Shown here: positions 1 to 9,012 of the stretch, piece after piece
Layout of the letters: every line of letters begins with the position of its first letter
How positions within the stretch are numbered: position 1 is the stretch's first letter
NCBI GenBank assembly: GCA_017469785.1
Contig: JAFUFU010000036.1
Span: forward strand, 19,004 to 83,003
Direction of reading: 5' to 3'
Source: Treponema sp.
Lineage (GTDB): Bacteria > Spirochaetota > Spirochaetia > Treponematales > Treponemataceae
Length of the DNA: 64,000 nt
Position numbers and translations under genes: made by a program
The notes under the pieces: generated by a model
Database searches by the model: none
Seen by the model: only the letters and a program-made list of their open reading frames with translations
Told to the model about the DNA's origin: nothing

Positions 1-902
1 CATTTTTCACGAATTTCCGCGCGGTTCTCAGGCTTCAGGCTCAGCTCATCGTTGACAGCTACAGCGTCCTTTTCAATATTTTCTCGGTTCTTCTCCTGAT
101 CAGTTCAATTTTATGCGCCGCCGTCATAATCATGTTCCGCCCCGTAAAATACAGCGAAAAAGATTTCGGAATCAAAAAAACGCAGTATGCGCTCAGCGGA
201 AGCTTGTCGAATCTTCATATCCGCGAAAGCTATTTTTCCGGCGAGCGCTTTTCCGGCAAGGCTTTCGCGTACGAGCCTGTCTGCCACGATGAGATTACCG
301 AAGAACTTTATTCAAGGAATCCGATTCTTATTTTTTCTCCCGGAGTCCGTGCGACCGTCCAGAATTACGAGCCTTATCTCATGCTCCTTGCTCAAAAAGG
401 ATACAAGGTTCTTTCCGCTGACTTGTACACAACCGATACAAAGTTGCTTGAAAGTCTTTCGGACAACTCATTCTTGAAGTCAATTCTCGACTCCCCCTTC
501 ATGCGCCGCGCAGCCTCAGTTCATTTCTCACGCACAAAAAACGAGGAATTCGAGCAGATTCTTGCAAAAGAAAAATCACTGGCAACAAAAAAATATTCCG
601 CCCTTACAAAACTTGCACTGGAAGTGTTCGGCGATGAATCGATAGTTTTCTATATCGTTGACAATGTTGATTTCGATTCAATTTATGCCGTAATAGAAGA
701 ATTTAATACTGAACCTTACGCCAACGCAAAGGGATTCTTTTCAATGAACCGTGTTGACGAATATACGACCGGAGGATTCGGATTCATTGAGCAAACCGAC
801 GTTCTTCTGGCCCACAGAAAAGGCATCGAGCGGGAAAGCAAATTCTTCATTCCGCGCTATGTCGCCAACAAAACAATAAAAGCAATCGAGGAGGCAAAAT
901 AA
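1..902 (+). CDS. Membrane-anchored protein with weak alpha/beta-hydrolase resemblance (5' partial)
   Basis: The frame is open from the left edge (first full codon at 3), so the true start lies upstream and the ATG at 132 is internal. The visible N-terminal part holds a hydrophobic membrane segment (around VLFNIFSVLLLISSILC) and the rest is soluble. NPILIFSPGVRATVQNYEPY followed by GYKVLSADLYTTD looks like the first strands and oxyanion region of an alpha/beta hydrolase. I see no GxSxG nucleophile elbow, so catalysis is not supported. It ends 1 base before the nif3 start and is probably translated as one operon with nif3 and lspA. Function unknown. Confidence 0.6.
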   Translation, partial: FFTNFRAVLRLQAQLIVDSYSVLFNIFSVLLLISSILCAAVIIMFRPVKYSEKDFGIKKTQYALSGSLSNLHIRESYFSGERFSGKAFAYEPVCHDEITEELYSRNPILIFSPGVRATVQNYEPYLMLLAQKGYKVLSADLYTTDTKLLESLSDNSFLKSILDSPFMRRAASVHFSRTKNEEFEQILAKEKSLATKKYSALTKLALEVFGDESIVFYIVDNVDFDSIYAVIEEFNTEPYANAKGFFSMNRVDEYTTGGFGFIEQTDVLLAHRKGIERESKFFIPRYVANKTIKAIEEAK

Positions 903-903
903 A

Positions 904-1677
904 ATGTCCATGACTCTGACAGAACTCAACCGTTATTTCAATTCATTTCTCCATAAGGAAGATTATGACTCAGACATCTCTTTAAACGGAATCCAGATTT
1001 CAAACTCCAAGCCGGACGAAAAACCGATTACAAAAGTTGCCTTTGCCGTTGACGCCTGTGAAGCAACGGCCTTGAAAGCCGCCGAGGCCGGAGCTCAGGT
1101 CCTTTTCGTACATCACGGCCTTTTCTGGGGACATTGCGAGACAATCACAGGAACCCACTACAAGCGGGTTGCCGCCTTCCTCAAAAATGACCTGGCTCTC
1201 ATCGCATATCATATTCCGCTGGATGCAAATGAATTCGTGGGAAACAATTTCGGACTTGCGAAGCGAATCGGGCTTGAAAAAGTCCGCCCCTTCGGGAAAT
1301 GGCGGGGCATGACGCTTGGAGCAAGCGGTGAGCTTCCTTCTGAATGTACAATCGAAGAACTGGCGCAAAAGCTTTTTCCAAACGGCGAAAAACCTGCGCA
1401 CATCTTTCCCTTCGGCAAAAAAATGATTAAAAAGGTGGCGATTATCTCAGGCGGTGCCGGCGATGATTTTTCTCAGGCTGTGAAAATCGGTGCGGACGCA
1501 TACATCACCGGGGAAGTCGGACATGAAGAGTTCCACGCAATCGAAGAGTCCGGAATCAATGTGATTGCAGGCGGTCATTACAACACAGAGACTGTCGGCG
1601 TTCAGCTTGTACAAAAACGCCTTGAAGAAGATAAAGGTCTGGACACGGTCTTTATCGACATTCCTACAGGTTTATGA
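904..1677 (+). CDS. Nif3-like dinuclear metal center protein
   Basis: A 257-residue member of the Nif3/YbgI family, which forms toroidal hexamers with a two-metal site; the substrate is unsettled and some members are annotated as GTP cyclohydrolase I type 2 homologues. Seen here: an N-terminal part starting MTLTELNRYFN, the HHGLFWG metal motif near residue 70, YHIPLDANEF near 100, and a C-terminal GGHYNTETVGVQ that carries the second ligand set. The start at 904 has GAGG 9 bases upstream; an ATG at 910 is the alternative. It lies between a membrane protein gene and lspA, same strand, in a tight operon. Confidence 0.9.
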   Translation: MSMTLTELNRYFNSFLHKEDYDSDISLNGIQISNSKPDEKPITKVAFAVDACEATALKAAEAGAQVLFVHHGLFWGHCETITGTHYKRVAAFLKNDLALIAYHIPLDANEFVGNNFGLAKRIGLEKVRPFGKWRGMTLGASGELPSECTIEELAQKLFPNGEKPAHIFPFGKKMIKKVAIISGGAGDDFSQAVKIGADAYITGEVGHEEFHAIEESGINVIAGGHYNTETVGVQLVQKRLEEDKGLDTVFIDIPTGL

Positions 1678-1713
1678 TAAAATCTCTGCACAAAACTCAA
1701 TTAAGGTAAAAAA

Positions 1714-2298
1714 ATGTCAGACAATACTATAGAAGTTTCATTCAAGCCAAAATATTTTACGGCAAAAAAACTTGTTCCCCTCATTCTTGTCATTCTGGTA
1801 GTTTTGCTGGATCAGCTCACAAAGCTCATTGTCACAGATACCATTCCTCTATATGAAATCGGCTCGTCTTTTTTCGGCGGATTTTTGAGGTTTGTCCATG
1901 TGAACAATCCGGGAATCGCATTCAGCATTGGGCAAGGCTGGTCACTTGCCGTACGTGGCATCCTTTTCAGAATTATTCCGCTCATTGTCATCATCGTTGT
2001 ACTTGGTGTATATATGCGGAATGATGATTTCAGTACTCTGCAGCGGTGGAGCATCGCCGGAATCATAGGTGGCGGATTCGGAAATCTGATTGACCGCTTT
2101 TTCAGGGCAGAAGGCGTCGTCGATTTCATTGATTTTCAGTGGTTCGGAATCGCCAAAGCCCCCTTCAAATTTCTCCGCTGGGAACGATGGCCAACATTCA
2201 ATATCGCCGACTCCGCCGTGGTTGTCTGCGGAATTCTGCTTCTGCTTTCATTTATCATCTCTGTGAAGAAAAGTCGGGTCAAGGAGAACGCGGAATGA
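1714..2298 (+). CDS. lspA: Lipoprotein signal peptidase (signal peptidase II)
   Basis: The aspartic peptidase of the inner membrane that cleaves prolipoprotein signal peptides before the lipidated cysteine. The 194 residues hold four hydrophobic segments and the family blocks in order: LLDQLTKLIV (about residue 32), VNNPGIAFSIG (about 65), GGGFGNLIDRFF (about 120, first catalytic Asp) and FNIADSAVVVC (about 168, second catalytic Asp). It has an N-terminal cytoplasmic extension and an AAGG ribosome site before 1714. The stop overlaps the next start as ATGA at 2295-2298, so the following small membrane gene is likely translationally coupled. Confidence 0.96.
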   Translation: MSDNTIEVSFKPKYFTAKKLVPLILVILVVLLDQLTKLIVTDTIPLYEIGSSFFGGFLRFVHVNNPGIAFSIGQGWSLAVRGILFRIIPLIVIIVVLGVYMRNDDFSTLQRWSIAGIIGGGFGNLIDRFFRAEGVVDFIDFQWFGIAKAPFKFLRWERWPTFNIADSAVVVCGILLLLSFIISVKKSRVKENAE

Positions 2299-2588
2299 CA
2301 AAAAAAGAAAGAACATTGCTCTTTACGATTTGCGTAATCATTTACAATATAATAATCGGATTGGCAATTGAAGCCGTGCTGATTGTCTCGCTTCTCTTCT
2401 TTCTCGCCGAAAATCCGAAGCTCGCGGAAAGCGTTTTCACTCAAGTCGCGCTGCCACTGCTCCTGTTAATCGGTCTTATTGCGGCCATGTCAATTTCAGT
2501 TCGCTCTGTCGGCTGGGCGATAAGAAAATTCAATCTGGAAGACAAACTAGACCCAAAAGTAGTTTCCCGCTATCAGAAGAAACTGTAA
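2295..2588 (+). CDS. Small two-span membrane protein downstream of lspA
   Basis: A 97-residue protein starting MTKKERTLLFT at 2295, chosen because it overlaps the lspA stop as ATGA and has AAGGAG upstream; the frame is open further 5' but that part overlaps lspA out of frame. Two hydrophobic segments (about residues 8-36 and 46-65) are followed by a basic tail KLDPKVVSRYQKKL, which predicts both ends in the cytoplasm. I do not recognise the family. It is the last gene of the operon, before a terminator-like hairpin. Confidence 0.75.
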   Translation: MTKKERTLLFTICVIIYNIIIGLAIEAVLIVSLLFFLAENPKLAESVFTQVALPLLLLIGLIAAMSISVRSVGWAIRKFNLEDKLDPKVVSRYQKKL

Positions 2589-2672
2589 GCCAAAAATTCC
2601 TCACAACGGGAGCAGCTTTAAGTGCAAAAAGACGGTAAATGCAAAAAAACGGTCGGAATCGGGGTTCTGACA

Positions 2673-2705
2673 AAAAACCGCTTGAACTTGTTCACCGCGG
2701 TTTTT
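2673..2705 (+). terminator. Intrinsic terminator of the lspA operon
   Basis: Perfect inverted repeat AAAAACCGC (2673-2681) / GCGGTTTTT (2697-2705) with a 15-base loop, ending in a T-run. It works as drawn for the plus-strand operon; the A-rich 5' arm could also serve the minus strand. Confidence 0.65.
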
Positions 2706-2722
2706 ATGGCAGGTTCCCGATG

Positions 2723-2746
2723 CGAGCACATTTGTTGTTGTGCTCG
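2723..2746. terminator. Hairpin between convergent lspA operon and pta
   Basis: CGAGCACA (2723-2730) pairs with TGTGCTCG (2739-2746) across an 8-base loop. It lies between the lspA-operon terminator and the end of pta, with T-rich DNA at 2757-2790. A second or bidirectional terminator is the simplest reading; the T-tract is not immediately adjacent. Confidence 0.4.
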
Positions 2747-2787
2747 TTTGTAGACCGTTTTTTTTGTTTATCTGTTATTTTTTTTAC

Positions 2788-3813
2788 TTATGCCTGCAAT
2801 GCTGTAACTGCTACAGTATCGACGATTTCGTCTACATTACAGCCGCGGCTAAGATCGTTAAGCGGTTTTGCAAAGCCCTGACAGATAGGGCCGATTGCCT
2901 TCCAGCCACCCATGCGGGCTGCGATTTTGTAACCGATATTTCCTGCATTGATGTTGGGGAAGATGAAAGTGTTTGCATGACCAGCGACTTTGCTGCCAGG
3001 CGCCTTGAGCTCGCCGACTTCTGGAGCGATTGCGGCATCAAACTGGAATTCGCCGTCCAAAGCCAAGTCAGGAGCTTTTTCGTGAGCGATGTTTGTTGCG
3101 TGAACGACCTTTTCGACTGTGTTGCCGTCTTTTGGGTCGGCTCCAGAGCCTTTTGTTGAGAATGAAAGCATTGCGACTCTTGGCTCGATTCCAGCGATTG
3201 CCTTTGCTGTTCCTGCAGAAGCGATTGCGATGTCAGCCAGCTGGTTCTCGTCTGGGTTGATGTTGATTGCACAGTCACCGAAAACTGCGATTCCCTCTGA
3301 GAGATATTTGTTTCCGCCCTCTGGAGCGACCATGATGAAGCATGAAGAAACAGTGCTGCATCCAGGAGCAGTTTTGATAACCTGGAGTCCCGGTCGGAGA
3401 GTGTTTGCCGTTGAGTGGCATGCTCCAGAAACGAAACCGTCAGCATCTCCTGCCTTGAGGATAAGAGCGCCGTACATGGTGTAATCTTTAAGCACATAAG
3501 CTTTTGCGGCAGCAACATCTGCGTATTCTGGCAGACCGGTCTTTTTGTTGAGTTTGCCTTCGCGGGCTTTGTACAAAATTTCAGCGTATTTATCGGCATT
3601 TGAATCAGCCTGCGGATCAACAATATTGACTCCGCTCATGTCAAAACCAAATTTCTCAATTTCAGCTTTATTGCCGAGAAGGATAATTTTTGCGATGCCC
3701 TCTTTTACGATGCGTGAAGCAGCCTCAACGACGCGCTTGTCTTCACCTTCACAAAGAACGATTGTTTTGCCAGCAGTTTTTGCTTTGGCACGAAGTTCTT
3801 TTACAAAATCCAT
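2788..3813 (-). CDS. pta: Phosphate acetyltransferase
   Basis: Converts acetyl-CoA and phosphate to acetyl phosphate and CoA in the cytoplasm, the first step of acetate formation with ATP gain through acetate kinase. At 341 residues it is the short, single-domain Pta form. Seen: KTIVLCEGEDKRVVEAASR at the N-terminus, DGFVSGACHSTANTLRPG (about 150) and the C-terminal NINAGNIGYKIAARMGGW and GFAKPLNDLSRG blocks typical of Pta/PTB proteins. It is a single gene; acetate kinase is not next to it. A terminator-like hairpin lies just beyond its 3' end. Confidence 0.95.
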   Translation of the reverse strand: MDFVKELRAKAKTAGKTIVLCEGEDKRVVEAASRIVKEGIAKIILLGNKAEIEKFGFDMSGVNIVDPQADSNADKYAEILYKAREGKLNKKTGLPEYADVAAAKAYVLKDYTMYGALILKAGDADGFVSGACHSTANTLRPGLQVIKTAPGCSTVSSCFIMVAPEGGNKYLSEGIAVFGDCAININPDENQLADIAIASAGTAKAIAGIEPRVAMLSFSTKGSGADPKDGNTVEKVVHATNIAHEKAPDLALDGEFQFDAAIAPEVGELKAPGSKVAGHANTFIFPNINAGNIGYKIAARMGGWKAIGPICQGFAKPLNDLSRGCNVDEIVDTVAVTALQA

Positions 3814-3936
3814 GTTTTGCCTCTATAATATATAAATTTTTTTGCGACTATTATTTTAGCCCTTTTGCCCAGAGAATCAATTAAAAATTCCAACATTTTT
3901 TTAGTCTTTTCTGTGATACAAGACAAAAATCAGAGA

Positions 3937-5592
3937 TTAATATCCATCGCTCATGGCTCGGTTCAAATCGCGCTGGTAAAGCTCGGCATAGACAGGGCTT
4001 CGCATCTTGAGGTCGTCTTTTTTGGCTTGATTGAACGGGACGAAACGCCAGAATACGGCACGCAATTCTTTGTCCATGCGCTGGATACCGTCAACTTCTT
4101 TTGTCATCCAGAGAACATAATCAGCGATGAAGTATGATTTAAGATCACCCTTGAGTTTCTGGCGCTCAATCCACTGGTAATACTGACCGGTCAAGCCTTC
4201 CTCCATCCAGTAATAACTTGCCTTTTCTTTTGCAACCTGCCATCGTAAGTCAGCGACAGCCATGAGAATGGCAATTTTTAGATCACGCGGATACATTGGA
4301 ATGACGATTCGTCCACGGCTTGTAACGCGGTTGTATCGGTCGAAAGGCTCCCAGCAGAAACCAAAATCGCCGTAGGTAGGAAGACAGAGAACATAAGGAA
4401 CAATGCGGTTCTTCATGTTTTTGTGGATTCGGACGAAGCACTCCGGGTCATTATCCTCGACCCATTTGAGAATATTGAGTACGTTTTCGCGGAATCCTGT
4501 GAGACGAGGCACACAATGGTAGAATTCCCGCGTAAAAATCGGGAACTGATTACCCTGACGGCCACAAGTCATTTTTGCCATCTGTCGCACGGTCTGATAT
4601 TCAATCATCAAATCGCCGGTACTGACTTCAACCGCCTCAGGCTGCATAGACATCTTGTCCTGAAGAGAAGTGCCAATTGCTTTTGCTTCTTCAAATTCTT
4701 TGAGATAGCCTGCAAGCTCCTTATCAAGTTTCTGCAAGGCACGGAGTTTTTCCTGAATTTCTCCAAAGAGACGTTTTTGTCCGTCAGTATAAGGCTGCTT
4801 GTGCGGTTCCAGCCCCAGCATCAGATTATGTTCGCAGAGAGAATCAATACGGTTCCTAAGCTCATTTTCGAGCATCTGACGCTCAGCTTCCTTTGAGTTG
4901 AGAAGACTTTCGGCGTTCTGCAATTTGCCGTCATTCTTGCTTTTGAGCTGCTGAATTCGCTGGGCCTCGGCGCCGGGGTCGTTTTTGCGCGGAGCACGGG
5001 CCTCGTCAGTGGCAGACAGATTGAGCCGGCCAGATGCGATTTCGCGGAACCATTCATCCATGTAATAAACAGGCTCACCAGTGTTGTTTTCGATAATTAC
5101 GGTTGAGAACAGCTGCTTCTGCTCCGGCGTGAAGAGGGATGGCAAAACGACGCCGAAACGCATGAGCATCTGCTTTGGTTTTTCCAGATTACGGTCGCTG
5201 GCTTTGGGACACATTACGCGGATAAGCTCCCACCATGAAGTGACGAGCTGCTGACGATAGACGGTCCTGTCTTTGGGATCCTGACAGGTGAGGTATTTTG
5301 ATAGAATCTTGTGCACACGCTGTCCCTGCTCACCTTCACCACCAAGTGCCGTTTTATAATATGAGGTGCCGTCAAAAATATGATTAGACTCTTCTTCGTA
5401 GAATTTTGTAATTTCCTTGAAGCCCTGCTGGGACAAATCGACTTTGTGCGCACTGTCACGTGGTAAATTTTCAGCCTTTTTCTCAGGTGGTTCAGAAATA
5501 TCTTTGAAAGACGGTAACTCGCTAGGTCCTACATCAGCCTGGGTTTCAGCAAGCAATGCCGCGATGGTTGGGTCCAAATCTTGATCTGTCAT
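3937..5592 (-). CDS. Unknown large cytoplasmic protein with central coiled coil
   Basis: A 551-residue protein without signal peptide or membrane segment that I cannot place in a family. The N-terminal ~60 residues are acidic and probably disordered. Residues ~200-310 are rich in E, K, Q and heptad-like leucines (for example NAESLLNSKEAERQMLENEL), which predicts a coiled coil. The C-terminal ~200 residues form a compact, aromatic-rich domain (for example YGDFGFCWEPFDRYNRVTSR) with RGRIVIPMYPRDLKIAILMA. It stands alone between pta and birA on the minus strand. No catalytic motif was recognised. Confidence 0.7.
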   Translation of the reverse strand: MTDQDLDPTIAALLAETQADVGPSELPSFKDISEPPEKKAENLPRDSAHKVDLSQQGFKEITKFYEEESNHIFDGTSYYKTALGGEGEQGQRVHKILSKYLTCQDPKDRTVYRQQLVTSWWELIRVMCPKASDRNLEKPKQMLMRFGVVLPSLFTPEQKQLFSTVIIENNTGEPVYYMDEWFREIASGRLNLSATDEARAPRKNDPGAEAQRIQQLKSKNDGKLQNAESLLNSKEAERQMLENELRNRIDSLCEHNLMLGLEPHKQPYTDGQKRLFGEIQEKLRALQKLDKELAGYLKEFEEAKAIGTSLQDKMSMQPEAVEVSTGDLMIEYQTVRQMAKMTCGRQGNQFPIFTREFYHCVPRLTGFRENVLNILKWVEDNDPECFVRIHKNMKNRIVPYVLCLPTYGDFGFCWEPFDRYNRVTSRGRIVIPMYPRDLKIAILMAVADLRWQVAKEKASYYWMEEGLTGQYYQWIERQKLKGDLKSYFIADYVLWMTKEVDGIQRMDKELRAVFWRFVPFNQAKKDDLKMRSPVYAELYQRDLNRAMSDGY

Positions 5593-5698
5593 ACTGCATT
5601 TATCCTCAAAAATAAAACAAATTCAAATTAATTATAACACATATGGCAAATTTTTTCATCATAATTTTTAGGATTCCTGCCTTTAAAGATATCTGCTG

Positions 5699-6775
5699 TC
5701 AGACGAAATCATAGGAGTGCAGGGAAATTTCTCCAGAATTCAGTTTTTTTATTTCGTGCTCTTCTGTCTCGACAACAAGGCGCATTTCATCGTCAACATC
5801 TTTTACAATGGCTCTGTAAGTTTCCCCGGAAAGACCTGCAACAGGGTTTACGGTCACGCTTTTTCCTGCAAGCATTGAAAGCGAGCGATAATTCATGATT
5901 ATTTCTGATTTTGCCTGCTCATCATCGCTTTCAAAAGTCTTGTAGAACATTATGAGATTTTTTATGACCTCTGAGACAAGCTGATTTTTAGTACATGGCG
6001 TAAAATTTTCGCCTCTGGAGATTTTTGCCTCCTCAATACTTCCGGCAATTTTGGCAAGTTCTCCGGTTATATCAGGATTTTTACGGATATTTATCCCGAT
6101 GCCCACAACAGCCGCATCAATGCTGCCTGTCTCGAAATTCGTGATTCCCTCAACAAGGATACCGCATATTTTTTTTCCGGCAAGAAATACGTCATTCACC
6201 CATTTAATCTGCGGATTTTCCCCAAAAAGACTTTTGACCGCATTTGAGACTGCAAGGGCCGCCGCCGCCGTGTAAAGAGCAGGATTTTTTACACCACCCC
6301 GGGGTGAATAGAGAAGCGAAAAATACACCCCTGTTTCCGCAGGAGAGACGAAAGTACGACCCAGTCTCCCCTTTCCACCTGTTTGCATTTCGGCAGCAAA
6401 CAGCGAGATATGGGCTGTTTTGCCTTTTTCGGTAAGATTTCCTTCCGCGTCCCGGAAAGCCCCCACTTCTACAGCGCGCCGCTTTGCCTCAGAATTTGTG
6501 GAATCTATCGAATCAAAAGTATAGACATGCACTGGAGACGTGCCGGAAATCAAGCGGGATATTTCCCCTGCGTCCAGCTTGTCAGGCTTTGAAAGCAGCT
6601 TATAGCCCCTGTTCGTGACAGCCTGAATTCTATAGCCATCGCTTTCAAGTGAGCGAATTGCCTTCCAGATTGCCGTTCGGGAGACTCCGCAAGAAAGGGC
6701 AAGCTGCTCACCGGAAAGAAATTCGTCCTTTTTTAGAGAAAGAAGTGTTTGAAGAACGCTGTTTTTCGTAGACAT
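5699..6775 (-). CDS. birA: Bifunctional biotin ligase / biotin operon repressor
   Basis: Activates biotin as biotinyl-AMP and transfers it to a lysine of biotin carboxyl carrier domains; the N-terminal helix-turn-helix lets such proteins repress biotin genes. Seen: winged HTH at residues ~15-65 (SGEQLALSCGVSRTAIWKAI), substrate loop GGKGRLGRTFVSP (about 130), IKWVNDVFLAGKKICGILVE (about 195) and a C-terminal SH3-like part. The length of 358 is somewhat longer than E. coli BirA. Its ATG overlaps the stop of the upstream PII-like gene by one base (TAATG), so they are co-translated; a functional link to nitrogen genes is not obvious. Confidence 0.93.
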   Translation of the reverse strand: MSTKNSVLQTLLSLKKDEFLSGEQLALSCGVSRTAIWKAIRSLESDGYRIQAVTNRGYKLLSKPDKLDAGEISRLISGTSPVHVYTFDSIDSTNSEAKRRAVEVGAFRDAEGNLTEKGKTAHISLFAAEMQTGGKGRLGRTFVSPAETGVYFSLLYSPRGGVKNPALYTAAAALAVSNAVKSLFGENPQIKWVNDVFLAGKKICGILVEGITNFETGSIDAAVVGIGINIRKNPDITGELAKIAGSIEEAKISRGENFTPCTKNQLVSEVIKNLIMFYKTFESDDEQAKSEIIMNYRSLSMLAGKSVTVNPVAGLSGETYRAIVKDVDDEMRLVVETEEHEIKKLNSGEISLHSYDFV

Positions 6776-7449
6776 TATTTTTTCTTTCCGAGGAGCTCAA
6801 AATCCGTTACAGGAGAGCTAAACGCGATTCCCATACCTGGCTCTTTGAGACACTTGACTTCTTTAATTGCGGAAAGCACGGCTTCTTTTTTGCCGCTCTC
6901 AACGACGATAATCAGCATGTCCTTTTCGGGAACGATGTGCATTCCGAAGAACTTTGCATCGTCCTCACGGGCAGTTCCTCGCGCGTTAATCACCGTTCCG
7001 CCTGTAGCACCGGCTTTTCTGGCCGCAAACATAACGTCGTCGGCATAGCCCTTGTTCACGATGACCGTAATCATATCGCTGGATTTTGTATTCTCATTCA
7101 TTTTTTCTTCTCCTTTTGAATCGCTGGATTCTGCTTTTCCAGAAACAATGCCGGCTTTTAATGTGGAATCAACAGCCAGAGTAAATAGGCAGCCGAAATC
7201 AGTTTTTTCATTTTTTGCAGAATCAAGGATTGCGCTCATAATCGCCGATTTTTTTTCTGAATCAACGACCATGTAAATCAAATCTTTTGTAGTCTCGCCG
7301 GTTCCGAGAATGGCGCCTAGATTTGACTTTGCAAGAGCCCGCCCCATTAAGACAGTGCCTCCACCGCAGCCAGCCGCAACTGCCGCCTTGGTAAGTTTTT
7401 CGCCCCTGTCATGGGGAACGATACTTATAATCAGTGAAAATGCGCTCAT
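6775..7449 (-). CDS. Tandem PII-like protein linked to a DUF1538 membrane protein
   Basis: Two PII-superfamily domains in one chain: residues ~1-105 (FSLIISIVPHDRGEKLTKAA, GCGGGTVLMGRA) and ~125-220 (DMITVIVNKGYADDVMFAAR, GATGGTVINARGTA), joined by a charged linker. PII domains are ferredoxin-like trimers that bind nucleotides or small effectors and tune transporters and enzymes. The uridylylated T-loop tyrosine of classic GlnB is not apparent. The start overlaps the stop of the DUF1538 gene (ATGA at 7446-7449) and the stop overlaps birA. The pairing suggests it gates the neighbouring membrane protein, which is an inference from context. Confidence 0.85.
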   Translation of the reverse strand: MSAFSLIISIVPHDRGEKLTKAAVAAGCGGGTVLMGRALAKSNLGAILGTGETTKDLIYMVVDSEKKSAIMSAILDSAKNEKTDFGCLFTLAVDSTLKAGIVSGKAESSDSKGEEKMNENTKSSDMITVIVNKGYADDVMFAARKAGATGGTVINARGTAREDDAKFFGMHIVPEKDMLIIVVESGKKEAVLSAIKEVKCLKEPGMGIAFSSPVTDFELLGKKK

Positions 7450-8981
7450 TCCTGCACCTCCGACACAATCTTTGCTTTTTCAGCCCGGCCGGACTTAATC
7501 TTGAAGATGATTCCAAGAACCTGAATCGCAATCAAGGGTGTCATGGCCACCAATGCGATTACGCCGAAAGCGTCCACCGCAGGATTTCCGCCGCTTGAAG
7601 CCGAGGCTCCCAAAGTGAATGAAAGAATAAAAGTGCTTGTCATTGGCCCGCTGGCGACTCCGCCTGAGTCAAAGGCAATTCCTGTAAAAAGCTTCGGACA
7701 GATAAAGGATAAAATCAAAGCCAGAGAATAGCCCGGAATCAGTATGTACCAAAGGGAAAAGCCGAAAAGAACACGGAGCATCGAAATTCCTATTGAAATA
7801 GCGACGCCTGAGCTCAAAGCCCCCAGCATTACCTTTCGCTTAATCGTGCCGCCGGAAATCGACTCAACCTGATCCGTCAAAACCCAGACAGCCGGCTCTG
7901 CGCTTACGATAATCGCGCCGAATACAAGGCCTGTCACTACGAGAAGCGCTGTCCAGAAAGTACCTGTCTGGCTTGCAGCTCCCAGAACGTTTCCCAAAGC
8001 CTCACCAGCTGGCATAAAGCCCCCCTGGGCGCCAGTAAGAAATAAAATCAAGCCGACGAAGCTCATCACAAAGCCCCGTGCCATTCGGACGACCTGCATA
8101 GGAGGCATTTTTAAAAGAAAAATCTGAAAAAGAACGGCCATTCCAGCCAAAGGAGCAAGAGCCGCAGCAACTTCCTTAAAAATCGAGGGCAAAAGGTTCA
8201 GGAAGACGAGGATTCCACTGCCAGCAAGACCGTGAGAGCTTTCGGCAACAGAATCAGCAGAAGAAGAATTTCCACCGGACAAAATGATTCCGTAAACGAT
8301 GACCGCAAGGACCGGCCCAATTGATGCAATTCCCGTTAAGCCGAAAGAATCATCACTTGAAGACTTGAGTTTTCCGTTTTTGTCGGATTTTGCACGGACG
8401 GCCGCCACACCTACGCCCAATGCCATTATGAAAGGAACAGTCATTGGACCGGTCGTGGCACCGCCTGAATCAAAGGCGACTCCCTGAAATGTGGCCGGAG
8501 TGAAAAAGGCCATGACAAAGACGAAAATGTATGAAATCGTAAGAAGAATGTTCAACGGAATGGAAAGCACGGTACGGAGAATGCCCAATGCCACAAACAA
8601 TCCCACGCCCACGGCAATCATGAAAATCAACCCCCACTTGCTTACGTCAGGTGCGATTCCCCGAACCTGATCGGCAAGAACCTGAACATCCGGCTCTGCC
8701 ACGGTAACGATAAAGCCAATGAGAAAAGCTGTCCCAAGAAGCAAGGGGAGACTTCGCTTGGCCGTAAGGGCCGCTCCGCTCCGCTCACCGATAGGGAGGA
8801 TTCCGATATCGACGCCAAGAAGAAAAATCGTAAGCCCGAAAATCACAAGGATTCCACCGATTACAAAACGCGACATAACCGTGAAAGATAAGGGGGCTAT
8901 CGTAAGCCCCATTACAATCACAAGAATCATAATCGGCAGTACAGAGGAGACAGTCTCCCTAAATTTTTGAAAAAGATTCAT
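7446..8981 (-). CDS. DUF1538 family membrane protein (internally duplicated)
   Basis: A 511-residue integral membrane protein of the DUF1538 family, whose transported substrate is not established. It contains two similar halves: GVDIGILPIGERSGAALTAK / AEPDVQVLADQVRGI / AFDSGGATTGPMTVPFIMAL in the first and AEPAVWVLTDQVESISGGT / AFDSGGVASGPMTSTFIL in the second. Such repeats usually mean two inverted or parallel bundles with the conserved FDSGG.xGPMT loops lining a path. It overlaps the PII-like gene and follows glnN by 31 bases, which points to nitrogen-related transport, an inference from context only. Confidence 0.88.
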   Translation of the reverse strand: MNLFQKFRETVSSVLPIMILVIVMGLTIAPLSFTVMSRFVIGGILVIFGLTIFLLGVDIGILPIGERSGAALTAKRSLPLLLGTAFLIGFIVTVAEPDVQVLADQVRGIAPDVSKWGLIFMIAVGVGLFVALGILRTVLSIPLNILLTISYIFVFVMAFFTPATFQGVAFDSGGATTGPMTVPFIMALGVGVAAVRAKSDKNGKLKSSSDDSFGLTGIASIGPVLAVIVYGIILSGGNSSSADSVAESSHGLAGSGILVFLNLLPSIFKEVAAALAPLAGMAVLFQIFLLKMPPMQVVRMARGFVMSFVGLILFLTGAQGGFMPAGEALGNVLGAASQTGTFWTALLVVTGLVFGAIIVSAEPAVWVLTDQVESISGGTIKRKVMLGALSSGVAISIGISMLRVLFGFSLWYILIPGYSLALILSFICPKLFTGIAFDSGGVASGPMTSTFILSFTLGASASSGGNPAVDAFGVIALVAMTPLIAIQVLGIIFKIKSGRAEKAKIVSEVQE

Positions 8982-9012
8982 CCAGCCAGCTCCGTATTAA
9001 TAGAAAGAAAAA

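Noticed and set aside
1-902. Active alpha/beta hydrolase assignment
   Set aside because: Beginning of the fold is suggestive, but no GxSxG elbow or catalytic His/Asp context is visible.
2639-3159. Plus-strand frames over the 3' end of pta
   Set aside because: Antisense to a well-conserved gene and crossing its terminator hairpins.
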